NCBI GenBank assembly: GCA_035708085.1
Contig: DASSTE010000055.1
Span: 12,734 to 76,733 of the forward strand
Length of the DNA: 64,000 bases
Direction: 5' to 3'
Source of the DNA: DASSBR01 sp035708085
GTDB taxonomy: Bacteria > Pseudomonadota > Gammaproteobacteria > Natronospirales > DASSBR01
In this document: piece by piece, positions 45,660-56,309 of the stretch
Layout of the letters: every line of letters starts with the position of its first letter
How positions within the stretch are numbered: the first letter of the stretch is position 1
Notes under the pieces: model-generated
The model's database searches: none
What the model saw: only the letters and a program-made list of their open reading frames with translations
Told to the model about the DNA's origin: nothing
Made by a program: the position numbers and the translations under genes

Positions 45660-47339
45660 TCAGGACTCTTCGTCGCCGCCAATCTTTTCCTTGAGCAAAT
45701 CCCCAAGCGTCGTCGTCCCGGCCGACGCCTTGCTGCTGTAGTCGTCGATGGCCTGGGCTTCTTCGTGAAGCTCTTTGGCCTTGATCGAAATGTTGATGCT
45801 GCGGCTCTTGCGATCGACGGCGATGAATTTCGCTTCGACCGTCTCGCCTTCCTTGAGCACGCTGCGCGCATCTTCGACGCGATCGCGCGACAGTTCGGAG
45901 GCACGCAGATAGCCTTCAATGCCTTCGGCCAGGTCAACCACCGCGCCCTTGGCGTCGACCGACTTGACGGTACCGGTGACGATGCTGCCCTTCGGATGCG
46001 CCGCGAGGAAGTTCGACAGGGGGTCCTTTTCAAGCTGCTTCATGCCGAGCGAAATGCGCTCGCGCTCGGGATCGACGGCCAGCACCACGGCTTCGACTTC
46101 GTCGCCCTTCTTGAAGTTGCGCACTGCTTCCTCGCCCGGAATGTCCCAGGACAGGTCGGACAGGTGCACCAGCCCGTCGATGCCGCCATCGAGACCGATG
46201 AAGATACCGAAGTCGGTGATCGACTTGATCGAGCCGACGATCCGGTCGCCCTTGTTGTGCATCGCCGCGAACTCGTCCCACGGATTCGCCAGGCACTGCT
46301 TCATGCCCAGCGAAATGCGGCGGCGGTCGCCGTCAATGTCGAGCACCATGACTTCGACCTCGTCGCCCACCTGGACGACCTTGGCCGGATTGACGTTCTT
46401 GTTGGTCCAGTCCATCTCGGAGACGTGCACCAGGCCTTCGACGCCCTCTTCGATCTCGACGAAGCAGCCGTATTCGGCCAGGTTCGTGACGCGGCCGAAC
46501 AGGCGCGCGCCGATCGGGTAGCGGCGCGCAATGCCGACCCACGGATCCTCGCCGAGCTGCTTCAGGCCCAGCGAGACGCGGTTGCGCTCGCGGTCGAACT
46601 TGAGCACCTTGACTTCAATTTCGTCGCCGACTTCGACCACTTCGGACGGATGCTTGACGCGCCGCCAGGCCATATCGGTGATGTGCAGCAAGCCGTCGAT
46701 GCCGCCGAGGTCGACGAACGCGCCATAATCGGTGAGGTTCTTGACGATGCCCTTGAGGATCAGGCCTTCCTGCAGGTTTTCGAGCAGCTGTTCGCGCTCG
46801 GCACTGTATTCTTCCTCGACCACCGCGCGACGCGAGACGACGACGTTGTTGCGCCGCTGGTCGAGCTTGATGATCTTGAACTCGAGTTCCTTGCCCTCGA
46901 GGTAGGTCGGGTCGCGCACCGGGCGGACATCGACCAGCGAGCCCGGCAGGAACGCGCGCACTTCTTCGATGTCGACCGTGAAGCCGCCCTTGACCTTGCC
47001 GCTGATGTAGCCGTGGACGATCTCGCCGGCTTCGTGGGCTTTCTCCAGCCGCGCCCAGGACCGCGCGCGCTTGGCTTTTTCGCGCGACAGGCGGGTCTCG
47101 CCGAACCCGTCTTCGACCGCGTCGAGCGCGACCTCGACTTCGTCGCCCTCGGCAATATCGACTTCGCCGCTTTCGTTATAGAACTGTTCGACCGGGATGA
47201 CACCCTCGGATTTCAGCCCCGCATTGACGATGACCACATCGTCGCCGATCGACATGACGATCGCGTTGATGATGGCGCCCGGCTGCATCTCCTTGTTGGC
47301 GATGCTTTCTTCAAACAGTTCAGCAAAAGATTCACTCAT
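45660..47339 (-). CDS. rpsA: 30S ribosomal protein S1
   Basis: A 559-residue protein that unwinds and holds mRNA on the small subunit. Six S1 repeats are visible in order, each about 70-88 residues: for example DYGAFVDLGGIDGLLHITDM, EYGCFVEIEEGVEGLVHVSE, DFGIFIGLDGGIDGLVHLSD and KGAVVDLAEGIEGYLRASEL. The N-terminus ESFAELFEESI fits the family. E. coli S1 is 557 residues. I start at the ATG at 47339; the frame upstream to 47381 is not conserved. Expected to be very highly expressed and autoregulated through its leader (47340-47407). Confidence 0.97.
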   Translation of the reverse strand: MSESFAELFEESIANKEMQPGAIINAIVMSIGDDVVIVNAGLKSEGVIPVEQFYNESGEVDIAEGDEVEVALDAVEDGFGETRLSREKAKRARSWARLEKAHEAGEIVHGYISGKVKGGFTVDIEEVRAFLPGSLVDVRPVRDPTYLEGKELEFKIIKLDQRRNNVVVSRRAVVEEEYSAEREQLLENLQEGLILKGIVKNLTDYGAFVDLGGIDGLLHITDMAWRRVKHPSEVVEVGDEIEVKVLKFDRERNRVSLGLKQLGEDPWVGIARRYPIGARLFGRVTNLAEYGCFVEIEEGVEGLVHVSEMDWTNKNVNPAKVVQVGDEVEVMVLDIDGDRRRISLGMKQCLANPWDEFAAMHNKGDRIVGSIKSITDFGIFIGLDGGIDGLVHLSDLSWDIPGEEAVRNFKKGDEVEAVVLAVDPERERISLGMKQLEKDPLSNFLAAHPKGSIVTGTVKSVDAKGAVVDLAEGIEGYLRASELSRDRVEDARSVLKEGETVEAKFIAVDRKSRSINISIKAKELHEEAQAIDDYSSKASAGTTTLGDLLKEKIGGDEES

Positions 47340-47407
47340 TAAAGTCGTCGTCCCGTGCCCTTCGGCAACAATTAACCGCAAATCCCATCCCGGTTTTACG
47401 GGTTACG

Positions 47408-48100
47408 TCAAAATGAACGCAGACGTCCTGTCCCGTTCGCTGTTAAATCGAGTACCTCGGCGACTACGGCATCGATCGACTTGCCCGTGGTATCGACCAC
47501 GTGCGCATCGGGCGCCGGTGTCAACGGCGAGATCGGGCGCTCGGCATCCCGCCGGTCGCGCTCCTCCAAATCTCGCAAAAGGCTGTCAAGGCTAACACTT
47601 AACCCTTTCTTATTCAACTGCTTATGGCGCCTCTCGGCCCTTTCGCGGGCGCTCGCAGTCAGGAAAATCTTGGTGCCGGCATCGGGAAAAATGACGCTGC
47701 CCATGTCGCGGCCGTCGGCGACCAGCCCCGGCGGCTCGCGGAAACGTCGCTGCAGGTCCGCCAGGGCCGCGCGCACCTCGGGCAGAACCGCGATTTTCGA
47801 TGCGGCATTGCCGCAGGATTCCGCCCGCACCGCCGACGTCACGTCGTCTCCATTTAACAGAATTCGACCATCGTCGTCGTTGGGCACAAAGCGGATGTCG
47901 AGCGTCGGCGCCAGGGCTGCGACGCGCGCCGGCTCCTCGGGACGGATGTGGGCTTCGGCAGCCGCGTGCGCGAGAATGCGGTACAAGGCGCCGCTGTCGA
48001 GGTGGTGCCAGCCGAGTCGTTGCGCGACCAGACGACTGATGGTGCCTTTGCCGGAACCGCTGGGGCCGTCGATGGCGATCACCGGAGCCGGTCCAGTCAC
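47408..48100 (-). CDS. cmk: Cytidylate kinase
   Basis: A 230-residue nucleoside-monophosphate kinase that phosphorylates CMP and dCMP. Walker A is IDGPSGSGKGTIS, followed by YRILAHAA, the CMP-binding DGRDMGSVIFPDAGTKIFLTASARERA, and the lid region R-x-x-Q-L-N-K-K-G. It starts at a GTG at 48100 that overlaps the aroA stop (GTGA); the frame continues upstream antisense-like without conservation. Length matches E. coli Cmk (227). A locally AT-rich patch covers the KQLNKKGLSVSLDSLL segment. Confidence 0.95.
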   Translation of the reverse strand: MTGPAPVIAIDGPSGSGKGTISRLVAQRLGWHHLDSGALYRILAHAAAEAHIRPEEPARVAALAPTLDIRFVPNDDDGRILLNGDDVTSAVRAESCGNAASKIAVLPEVRAALADLQRRFREPPGLVADGRDMGSVIFPDAGTKIFLTASARERAERRHKQLNKKGLSVSLDSLLRDLEERDRRDAERPISPLTPAPDAHVVDTTGKSIDAVVAEVLDLTANGTGRLRSF

Positions 48101-49404
48101 GCCGCCTCCTCGATCTGCACGCCGCCGGCTCGCGCGACATGCGCAAAGTCGGGAAACGAGGTGGCGACATTGTCCACGTCGTCGATTCGCAGCGGTGCAT
48201 CCGCGCGCAATGCCGCCATCGCGAACGCCATCGCGATGCGGTGATCGCCGCCGCTGTCGATGACGCCGCCGCCGAAGCGCTCGACGCCCTCCACCCGCAG
48301 CCCATCCGGCAGCACCTCCACGGGCGCGCCCAGCGTCGTCAGCCCGGCCGCAATCGCCGCCAGCCGGTCGCTCTCCTTGACGCGCAGCTCGGACGCGCCG
48401 CTCAGGGTCGTTGCGCCGGCGGCGCAAGCTGCCGCGACCATCAATGCCGGAAATTCGTCGATCGCCAGCGGCACCAGCGCCGGCGGAATGTCGATGCCGT
48501 GCAGCGAAGCGCTCCGTACATGCAGGTCGGCCACCGGCTCATCGCCGTACTGGCGCGGGTTCGCGATGTCGATGCACGCGCCCATCGCGCGGAGGATGTC
48601 GAGCACGCCGGTACGCGTCGGATTGATGCCGACGCCTTCGAGCCAGACGTCCGAATCAGGCGCGATCGTCGCGCCAACCATCAGAAACGCGGCCGACGAC
48701 AGATCGCGCGGCACCTGCACCGCCGCGGCACGAAGGCGGCTGCCGCCGCGCACGCCGATCCAGTCGTGCTCATGCAAAATCTCGACGCCGAACTGCTTGA
48801 GCAACCGCTCCGTGTGATCGCGAGTGGGCGCCGGTTCCAGACAGGCGGTCTCGCCGTCAGCGAACAGCCCCGCCAGCAGCAACGATGATTTCAACTGTGC
48901 ACTCGCGACCGGCATGCGGTAGTGCAGCGCCTTGAGCGGTCGGCGCCCCTCGATGACCAGCGGCGCGACATCGCCGGGCGCGACATCGATCGCGGCTCCC
49001 ATCTCCCGGAGCGGCTCGACGATGCGTCGCATCGGCCGGCGGCACAATGACGCGTCGCCGGTCAGTTCGGTGCGGAACGGCTGCCCGGCCGCCACGCCCG
49101 CGAGCAGGCGGAAGCCGGTGCCGGAATTACCAAGATCCAGCGGCGCGCCGGCAGCTTTCAGCCCGTCGCTGCCCATGCCGCGCACCGTCACCGGCAGGCT
49201 CTCGGTCCAGGCGATTTCCACGCCCAGCGCCGCCAGCGCCTCGGCCGTCGAGCGGCAGTCGGCGCCGGGCAGAATGCCGGAAATTTCGGTCACGCCGTCG
49301 GCCAGCGCGCCGAGGATCAGTGCACGATGGGAAATCGACTTGTCGCCCGGGACGTCGAGCGCGCCACGCAGCCTGCCGCCGGGGGAGACGTTATAGGCTG
49401 TCAC
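48097..49404 (-). CDS. aroA: 3-phosphoshikimate 1-carboxyvinyltransferase (EPSP synthase)
   Basis: A 435-residue shikimate-pathway enzyme joining PEP and shikimate-3-phosphate. Motifs: VPGDKSISHRALILGALADG at the N-terminus, LGNSGTGFRLLAGV (the PEP-binding loop), RPLKALHYRMPVASAQLKSS and the C-terminal LRVKESDRLAAIAAGL and DHRIAMAFAMAAL. The PEP loop has the NSGTG form rather than the NAGTAMR form of E. coli. GTG start at 49404 overlaps hisC (GTGA), and the stop overlaps cmk. It is part of the aromatic and histidine block after gyrA. Confidence 0.96.
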   Translation of the reverse strand: MTAYNVSPGGRLRGALDVPGDKSISHRALILGALADGVTEISGILPGADCRSTAEALAALGVEIAWTESLPVTVRGMGSDGLKAAGAPLDLGNSGTGFRLLAGVAAGQPFRTELTGDASLCRRPMRRIVEPLREMGAAIDVAPGDVAPLVIEGRRPLKALHYRMPVASAQLKSSLLLAGLFADGETACLEPAPTRDHTERLLKQFGVEILHEHDWIGVRGGSRLRAAAVQVPRDLSSAAFLMVGATIAPDSDVWLEGVGINPTRTGVLDILRAMGACIDIANPRQYGDEPVADLHVRSASLHGIDIPPALVPLAIDEFPALMVAAACAAGATTLSGASELRVKESDRLAAIAAGLTTLGAPVEVLPDGLRVEGVERFGGGVIDSGGDHRIAMAFAMAALRADAPLRIDDVDNVATSFPDFAHVARAGGVQIEEAA

Positions 49405-50546
49405 GCGTCCGCAAGCACTTTTTTCAGCGCCTCGATAAAGCGCCGGTTTTCGTCCGGCAACCCGACCGTCACGCGCAGATGCGTCGGCAGATCGTAGCCG
49501 CCGATCGGGCGGACGATGACGCCTTCGCGCAGCAGCAGTTCGAACACTTCGCGGCCATCGCGGCGCACGTCGACGGTGACGAAATTACCCACCGACGGCA
49601 GAAACGACAGGCCCATGTCCGTCAGTGCGCGTTCGAGTGCCGCACGTCCTTCGCGGTTCGTTCGCACCGCCTCGTCGAGGTGGGCGGTATCGGCCAACGC
49701 CGCCTGCGCCGCGACTTGGGCCAGCGCATTGACGTTGAACGGCGGCCGGACGCGGTTCATCAGGTTGGCGAGCTGCGGATGCGAGATCGCGCAACCGACC
49801 CGCAGCCCCGCGAGCCCGTACGCCTTCGAAAACGTATGCAGCACGACGAGGTTCGGGTAATGCTCCAGCAGCCGCACGCCGTTGGGGTAATCGGCTTGCT
49901 CGACGTATTCGAAATACGCCTCGTCGAGCACGACGACGACCTCGTCCGGCACTGCATCGAGGAAACGCACCAACTCGTCGCGACCCAGCCAGGTGCCGGT
50001 CGGATTGTTGGGGTTGGCGATAAACACCAGCCGGGTCGCAGCGTCGATCAGCGCAAGCATCGCGTCGAGGTTGTGGCCGTAGGGCATCGGCGCATCGGCC
50101 GGATTGGCAGCGGCAATGCGGAGCTCCGCGCCGACAGCGCGCGTGGCAATCACATAGCTGACGAAGCCGTGGCGCGACATCACCGCATTGCGGCTGCTAT
50201 CGAGCATCACTTCGCCCAGTATCCGCACCAGCTCATCGGAGCCGTTGCCCAGGGTGATCTGGTCTGCCGACACCGCCCAATGCGCCGCGAGTGCCTGCTT
50301 GAGATCGTAGGCATTACCGTCCGGATAAATGGCCAGCTCGTCGAGTTGCGCCTGAACCGCCGTCTTCGCTTTCGGGCTGGGCCCGAGCGGGCTCTCGTTC
50401 GAAGCGAGCTTGACGATTTCCGTCAGGCCGTATTCGCGCTGGACCTCGCCGATCGGCTTGCCCGGTTCATACGGCTTGAGTTCGCGCACACCCGGCACGG
50501 CGAGCTTGCTGAAATCTGTGGCTTTGCTTTTCTGAACTGCGTCCAT
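49401..50546 (-). CDS. hisC: Histidinol-phosphate aminotransferase
   Basis: A 381-residue PLP-dependent enzyme. The substrate-binding start VKLASNESPLGPSPKA, the PLP-binding region (DEAYFEYV), the Schiff-base Lys in LHTFSKAYGLAGLRVGCA and the Arg in HLRVTVGLPDENRRFI are all present. This branch can also act in tyrosine or phenylalanine transamination. It starts 3 nt after serC and overlaps aroA. In many relatives pheA lies between serC and this gene; here there is no room for it. Confidence 0.94.
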   Translation of the reverse strand: MDAVQKSKATDFSKLAVPGVRELKPYEPGKPIGEVQREYGLTEIVKLASNESPLGPSPKAKTAVQAQLDELAIYPDGNAYDLKQALAAHWAVSADQITLGNGSDELVRILGEVMLDSSRNAVMSRHGFVSYVIATRAVGAELRIAAANPADAPMPYGHNLDAMLALIDAATRLVFIANPNNPTGTWLGRDELVRFLDAVPDEVVVVLDEAYFEYVEQADYPNGVRLLEHYPNLVVLHTFSKAYGLAGLRVGCAISHPQLANLMNRVRPPFNVNALAQVAAQAALADTAHLDEAVRTNREGRAALERALTDMGLSFLPSVGNFVTVDVRRDGREVFELLLREGVIVRPIGGYDLPTHLRVTVGLPDENRRFIEALKKVLADA

Positions 50547-50549
50547 TCT

Positions 50550-51629
50550 TCAACCGTGCCGTTTCTCGAAATCGTGCATGAAATCAATCAGCGCCGCGAT
50601 GCCCGCTTCCGGCATTGCGTTGTAAATGCTGGCGCGCACCCCGCCGACGGACTGATGGCCGTGCAGGTTGGCGAGCCCCGCCGCCTCGGCTTCGTCGAGG
50701 AATACCGGTTCCAGCGCCGCATCGGCGAGCAGGAACGGCACGTTCATCAGTGAACGTGCACGCGGCGCGACGTTGTTGGTGTAAAAGCCACTGGCGTCGA
50801 CCGTATCGTAAAGGCGCATGGCCTTGCGGCGATTGATGGCCTCGATCGCGGTCAAGCCACCCTGCGCCTTGAGCCACTTGAGCACGAGGCCCGCGACGTA
50901 CCAGGACCAGGTCGGCGGCGTATTGAGCATTGAATGCGTTTCGTCCTGCTGGCGGTAATCCAGCACGCCCGGCGTCGTCGGCAGCGCCTTGCCCAGCAGG
51001 TCGCGGCGCACGATCACGACCGTCATGCCGGCGGGCCCGATGTTCTTTTGCGCGCCGGCGTAGATCAGCCCGAAGCGCGAAATGTCGAGCGGCCGCGACA
51101 GCAATTCCGACGTCATGTCGGTGACCAGCAGCGCGCCTTCGAATTCCGGCGTCTCGCGATACTGCACGCCGCCAATGGTTTCGTTGGCCACGTAATGCAC
51201 GAAGGCGGCATCCGTGGCCACGCGCCATTCGCTTGCCGGCACGATATCGCGATAGCGACTGGCCTCAGCGTCGCCCGCGGTTTCAACCCGCATGTAAGGC
51301 CGGGCGATCTCCATCGCGCCGCGCGACCAGTGGCCCGTTTTGACGAAGGCGGCGTGCGAGCCGTGCGCGGCGAGGTTCATGACCATTGCCGCAGCCTGCA
51401 ACCGCGCGCCGCCCTGCATGAACAGCACCGCGTAATCGTCCGGCACCGCCAGCAGTTCGCGCAGGTCGGCTTCCGCCTCGGCAGCGATCCGCTGGAAAAG
51501 CGGCCGCCGGTGCGGCAGTTCCATCGCCGACATGCCGCTGCCGCGACAATCGCGCAATTCGTCGCGCACCTGGTCGAGTACCGCGTCCGGCAGTTCCGCC
51601 GGACCGGCGGCAAAGTTGTATACGGTCAT
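50550..51629 (-). CDS. serC: Phosphoserine aminotransferase
   Basis: A 359-residue PLP enzyme that makes phosphoserine, and the pyridoxine precursor 4-phosphohydroxythreonine. Visible: NFAAGPAELPDAVLDQVRDE at the N-terminus, the lysine that binds PLP in AGAQKNIGPAGMTVVIVRRD, and the HQSVGGVRASIYNAMPEAG C-terminal motif. Length matches E. coli SerC (362). The ATG at 51629 overlaps the gyrA stop (GAATGA). Confidence 0.97.
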   Translation of the reverse strand: MTVYNFAAGPAELPDAVLDQVRDELRDCRGSGMSAMELPHRRPLFQRIAAEAEADLRELLAVPDDYAVLFMQGGARLQAAAMVMNLAAHGSHAAFVKTGHWSRGAMEIARPYMRVETAGDAEASRYRDIVPASEWRVATDAAFVHYVANETIGGVQYRETPEFEGALLVTDMTSELLSRPLDISRFGLIYAGAQKNIGPAGMTVVIVRRDLLGKALPTTPGVLDYRQQDETHSMLNTPPTWSWYVAGLVLKWLKAQGGLTAIEAINRRKAMRLYDTVDASGFYTNNVAPRARSLMNVPFLLADAALEPVFLDEAEAAGLANLHGHQSVGGVRASIYNAMPEAGIAALIDFMHDFEKRHG

Positions 51630-54184
51630 TCTTCGCCGCCTTCCTCTTCGCCATTTTCCTCGACCGGCACCAGCCGATCGATACCCACCAATTGCTCGCC
51701 CTCGCCCAGCCGGATCAGGCGCACGCCCTGCGTGTTGCGGCCCAGCACGGAAATGTCGGCGACGCCGGTTCGTACCAGCGTGCCGCCGTTGCTGATCAGC
51801 ATGATTTCGTCTTCCTCGACCACCTGAATCGCACCGATCGCCTGGCCGTTGCGCCCACCGGTCTGAATCGAAATGACGCCCTGCCCGCCGCGACCGCGGA
51901 TCGGATAATCGCGCGCCGCCGTGCGCTTGCCGTAACCGTTTTCGGTCGCGGTCAGAATATCGCCGTCGCCGACGATGATCAGCGCATTGACGACCGCATC
52001 CGACGCCAGCCGAATACCGCGCACACCGGCCGCAGTACGACCCATCGCGCGCACATCCGTTTCGCGGAAGTGAATCGCCTTGCCGTTGCTCGCGAACAGC
52101 ATGACTTCCTTGCTGCCGTCGGTGATTGCGACGCCGACCAGTTCGTCGCCTTCGCGCAGGTCGAGCGCGATCAGGCCGGTAGAGCGCGGCCGCGAGAACT
52201 GCTCGAGCGAGGTTTTCTTGACCGTGCCGTTGCGGGTTGCCATGAAGACGAACGAATCTTCGGCGTATTCACGCACCGGCAGCACGGCGGTTATGCGTTC
52301 GTCCTGATCCAGCGGCAACAGGTTGACGATCGGCTTGCCGCGCGCGCCGCGGCTCGCCTGCGGCAACTCGTACACCTTGAGCCAGTACACTTTGCCGGCG
52401 CTTGAGAAGCACAGCACCGTGTCGTGCGTGCTGGCGACGAACAGCGTGTCGATAAAGTCTTCGTCCTTGAAACTGGTCGCGCTCTTGCCGCGCCCGCCGC
52501 GCCGCTGCGCGCGATACGCGGTCACCGGCTGCGCCTTGGCGTAGCCTTCGTGCGACAACGTCACGACCACATCTTCTTCGGTGATCAGGTCTTCCAGCGT
52601 CAGGTCGAGGTGATCGGTCAGAATCTCCGTCCGGCGTTCGTCGGCGTACTGCGAGCGGATTTCGACCAGTTCGCCGCGCACCACTTCGCGCAGTCGTTCT
52701 TCGGAGGAGAGAATGTCAGAAAGCTCTTTAATTTTATCGAGCAAGTCCTTGTATTCATTTATTATTTTATCTTGTTCGAGACCGGTCAGTCGCTGCAGCC
52801 GCAGGTCCAGGATGGCCTGCGCCTGCGCCTCGGACAGGCGATAACCGCCGTCGACGAGACCGAATTCCCGGCCGAGGCCTGCCGGCCGCGATGCCTCCGC
52901 GCCGGCGCGCTCCAGCATGCCGGTGACCGTGCCGGGCTCCCAGAGTTGCGTCATCAGGCCGGCTTTGGCTTCAGCCGCGCCGGGCGAAGCCTTGATCAAG
53001 GCGATCACCGGATCGATGTTCGCCAGCGCGACGGCCAGGCCCTCCAAAACGTGAGCCCGGTCACGCGCCTTGCCGAGATCGTACACGGTGCGCCGGGTGA
53101 CGACTTCGCGGCGGTGACGAATGAATGCTTCCAGCATCGTCTTGAGGTCGAGCAACCGTGGCTGCCCGTCGACCAGCGCGACCATGTTGATGCCGAATAC
53201 GGATTGCATCGCGGTGTGCTGGTACAGGTTGTTCAGCATCACTTCCGCCACTTCGCCGCGCTTGAGTTCAATGACGACGCGGGTGCCGTCCTTGTCGGAT
53301 TCGTCGCGCAGTGCGGAGATGCCTTCGAGTTTTTTGTCCTTGACGAGTTCGGCGATGCGCTCGACCAGCCGCGCCTTGTTGACCTGGTAAGGCAACTCGG
53401 TGGCGACGATGGTCTGCTTGCCGGTGCGCTCGTCTTCCTCGATGTGGGTGCGGGCGCGCATGTACACGCGGCCCTTGCCCGTCAGGTACGCTTCCTTGAT
53501 GCCGCGGGCGCCGTTGATGATGCCGGCGGTCGGGAAATCCGGGCCCGGCAGGTATTGCATCAGCTGTTCGATCGTGAGGCCCGGGTCGTCGACCAGCGCG
53601 ACGCAGGCATCGATGACTTCGCCGAGGTTGTGCGGCGGGATGTTGGTGGCCATACCGACGGCGATGCCGGACGAGCCGTTGACGAGCAGGTTCGGCAGTC
53701 GCGCCGGCAGGACGCCCGGCTCGGATTCGGTTTCATCGTAGTTGGGGACGAAGTCGACGGTTTCCTTGTCGATGTCGGCGAGCATTTCGTGGGCAATCTT
53801 CGCCATGCGGATTTCGGTGTATCGCATGGCTGCCGGGGCGTCGCCGTCCACCGAACCGAAGTTGCCCTGGCCGTCGACGAGCATGTAGCGCATCGAGAAC
53901 GGCTGCGCCATGCGGACGATGGTGTCGTAAACGGCGGCATCGCCGTGGGGGTGGTATTTACCGATGACGTCGCCGACGATGCGCGCGGATTTTTTGTACC
54001 CTTTGTTCCAGTCGTTGCCGAGTTCCTTCATCGCGTACAGGACGCGGCGGTGAACCGGCTTGAGGCCGTCCCGGACGTCGGGCAGTGCGCGACCTACGAT
54101 GACGCTCATGGCGTAGTCGAGGTACGACTGCTTCATCTCGTCTTCGAGATTGATATGGGAAATTTCGCGCGCGAATTCAGCCAT
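51626..54184 (-). CDS. gyrA: DNA gyrase subunit A
   Basis: An 852-residue type II topoisomerase subunit. The breakage domain holds the quinolone-interaction region ARIVGDVIGKYHPHGDAAVY and the active Tyr in APAAMRYTEIRMAK. The tower and coiled coil (ILDLRLQRLTGLEQDKIINE) are followed by the C-terminal six-bladed pinwheel (from about residue 530), with the GyrA box-like RRGGRGK and a tail rich in Glu. In place of the Ser83 of E. coli it has Ala (HGDAAVYD), as in some naturally less quinolone-sensitive species. Asp87 is conserved. A short locally AT-rich patch covers the coiled-coil codons. Heads the gyrA-serC-hisC block. Confidence 0.97.
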   Translation of the reverse strand: MAEFAREISHINLEDEMKQSYLDYAMSVIVGRALPDVRDGLKPVHRRVLYAMKELGNDWNKGYKKSARIVGDVIGKYHPHGDAAVYDTIVRMAQPFSMRYMLVDGQGNFGSVDGDAPAAMRYTEIRMAKIAHEMLADIDKETVDFVPNYDETESEPGVLPARLPNLLVNGSSGIAVGMATNIPPHNLGEVIDACVALVDDPGLTIEQLMQYLPGPDFPTAGIINGARGIKEAYLTGKGRVYMRARTHIEEDERTGKQTIVATELPYQVNKARLVERIAELVKDKKLEGISALRDESDKDGTRVVIELKRGEVAEVMLNNLYQHTAMQSVFGINMVALVDGQPRLLDLKTMLEAFIRHRREVVTRRTVYDLGKARDRAHVLEGLAVALANIDPVIALIKASPGAAEAKAGLMTQLWEPGTVTGMLERAGAEASRPAGLGREFGLVDGGYRLSEAQAQAILDLRLQRLTGLEQDKIINEYKDLLDKIKELSDILSSEERLREVVRGELVEIRSQYADERRTEILTDHLDLTLEDLITEEDVVVTLSHEGYAKAQPVTAYRAQRRGGRGKSATSFKDEDFIDTLFVASTHDTVLCFSSAGKVYWLKVYELPQASRGARGKPIVNLLPLDQDERITAVLPVREYAEDSFVFMATRNGTVKKTSLEQFSRPRSTGLIALDLREGDELVGVAITDGSKEVMLFASNGKAIHFRETDVRAMGRTAAGVRGIRLASDAVVNALIIVGDGDILTATENGYGKRTAARDYPIRGRGGQGVISIQTGGRNGQAIGAIQVVEEDEIMLISNGGTLVRTGVADISVLGRNTQGVRLIRLGEGEQLVGIDRLVPVEENGEEEGGEE

Positions 54185-54272
54185 GCGAGGCTCGCCCCGT
54201 GTGTTGCAGTGAATGCGGGAATTTAACGGGTTATTTTACCACAAGGGGTTGTGTTTCTACCGGAGCGTGCAC

Positions 54273-55367
<1,095 letters not shown>

Positions 55368-55421
55368 GCAGCTATTTTACGGATAAATGCCGCCGGGCGT
55401 TCTTGTTATACTCGCGGCCAT

Positions 55422-56309
55422 ATGAATAATCTGAACAATCTCAATTCGCTGCTGCACGCATCCTGGTGGTGGGCCGTTCTCGGCAAGTACGGGGTGCCGC
55501 TGGTGACGGCGATCGTCATCGTTCTGGTCGGCTGGTGGCTGGCGAAATGGCTGCGCGATTTGACCGAGAAAAAGATGGTCAAGCGCAGAATCGATACGGC
55601 GCTGGCCGGCTTCCTCGCCACAATCGTCTATATCGTTCTGCTGGTTGTCGTCGTAATCACCGCCCTTACGCGGATCGGCGTGTCGCCGGCATCGTTGTTG
55701 ACGTTGGTGGGTGCGGCGGGTCTGGCCATCGGCCTGGCGTTCAAGAATTCCGCATCGGATTTCATCGCCGGCGTGTTGCTGATGGTGCAGCGCCCGTTTA
55801 AAGCCGGCGACTACGTGGAAGTCGCCGACACGGGCGGCACCGTGGAAACCGTCAAGATATTTCGCACGACATTGCGTACGGCGGCGAATCAGGTCATCTC
55901 CGTGCCCAATTCGCTGATCTATGAAAAGAACATTACGAATTATACGGCGCGGGCGACGCGCCGCTTCGAGTTGGTCGTCAACATCCGTTATGGCGACGAT
56001 ATCGACCTGGCGAAATCGGCGCTCCGAAAACTGGCCGCAAGCGAGCCGCGCGTGCTCGCCGATCCCGCGCCGGTGATTTGGGTCGATGCCGTCGATGGCA
56101 GCAGCATTCGACTGCTGTTGAGAGTCTGGTTCAGGACCGACCAATACTGGGACGCACGCACCGACATGCACGAGGCGCTCAAGCGGGAATTCGATCGCGC
56201 GGGCCTCAGGATGCCGCCGCCGCAACAGGAGGTGCACGTGCACCGGCTGGAAGCGCCGGGTACGGAAGAAGCAGAGATCAACCGGACGCGGCTGCCCAAG
56301 CGTGTCTGA
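55422..56309 (+). CDS. mscS: Small-conductance mechanosensitive channel (MscS family)
   Basis: A 295-residue inner-membrane channel. Three membrane helices: about 18-38 (YGVPLVTAIVIVLVGWWLA), 60-85 (AGFLATIVYIVLLVVVVITA) and the pore helix 90-120 (VGAAGLAIGLAFKNSASDFI). The conserved MVQRPFKAGDYVEVA beta domain and the cytoplasmic vestibule follow. It releases solutes on hypo-osmotic shock. The ATG at 55422 lies only a few nucleotides after a TATACT -10 element (55407-55412), so the mRNA may be nearly leaderless. The mtaD GTG overlaps its end. Confidence 0.94.
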   Translation: MNNLNNLNSLLHASWWWAVLGKYGVPLVTAIVIVLVGWWLAKWLRDLTEKKMVKRRIDTALAGFLATIVYIVLLVVVVITALTRIGVSPASLLTLVGAAGLAIGLAFKNSASDFIAGVLLMVQRPFKAGDYVEVADTGGTVETVKIFRTTLRTAANQVISVPNSLIYEKNITNYTARATRRFELVVNIRYGDDIDLAKSALRKLAASEPRVLADPAPVIWVDAVDGSSIRLLLRVWFRTDQYWDARTDMHEALKREFDRAGLRMPPPQQEVHVHRLEAPGTEEAEINRTRLPKRV

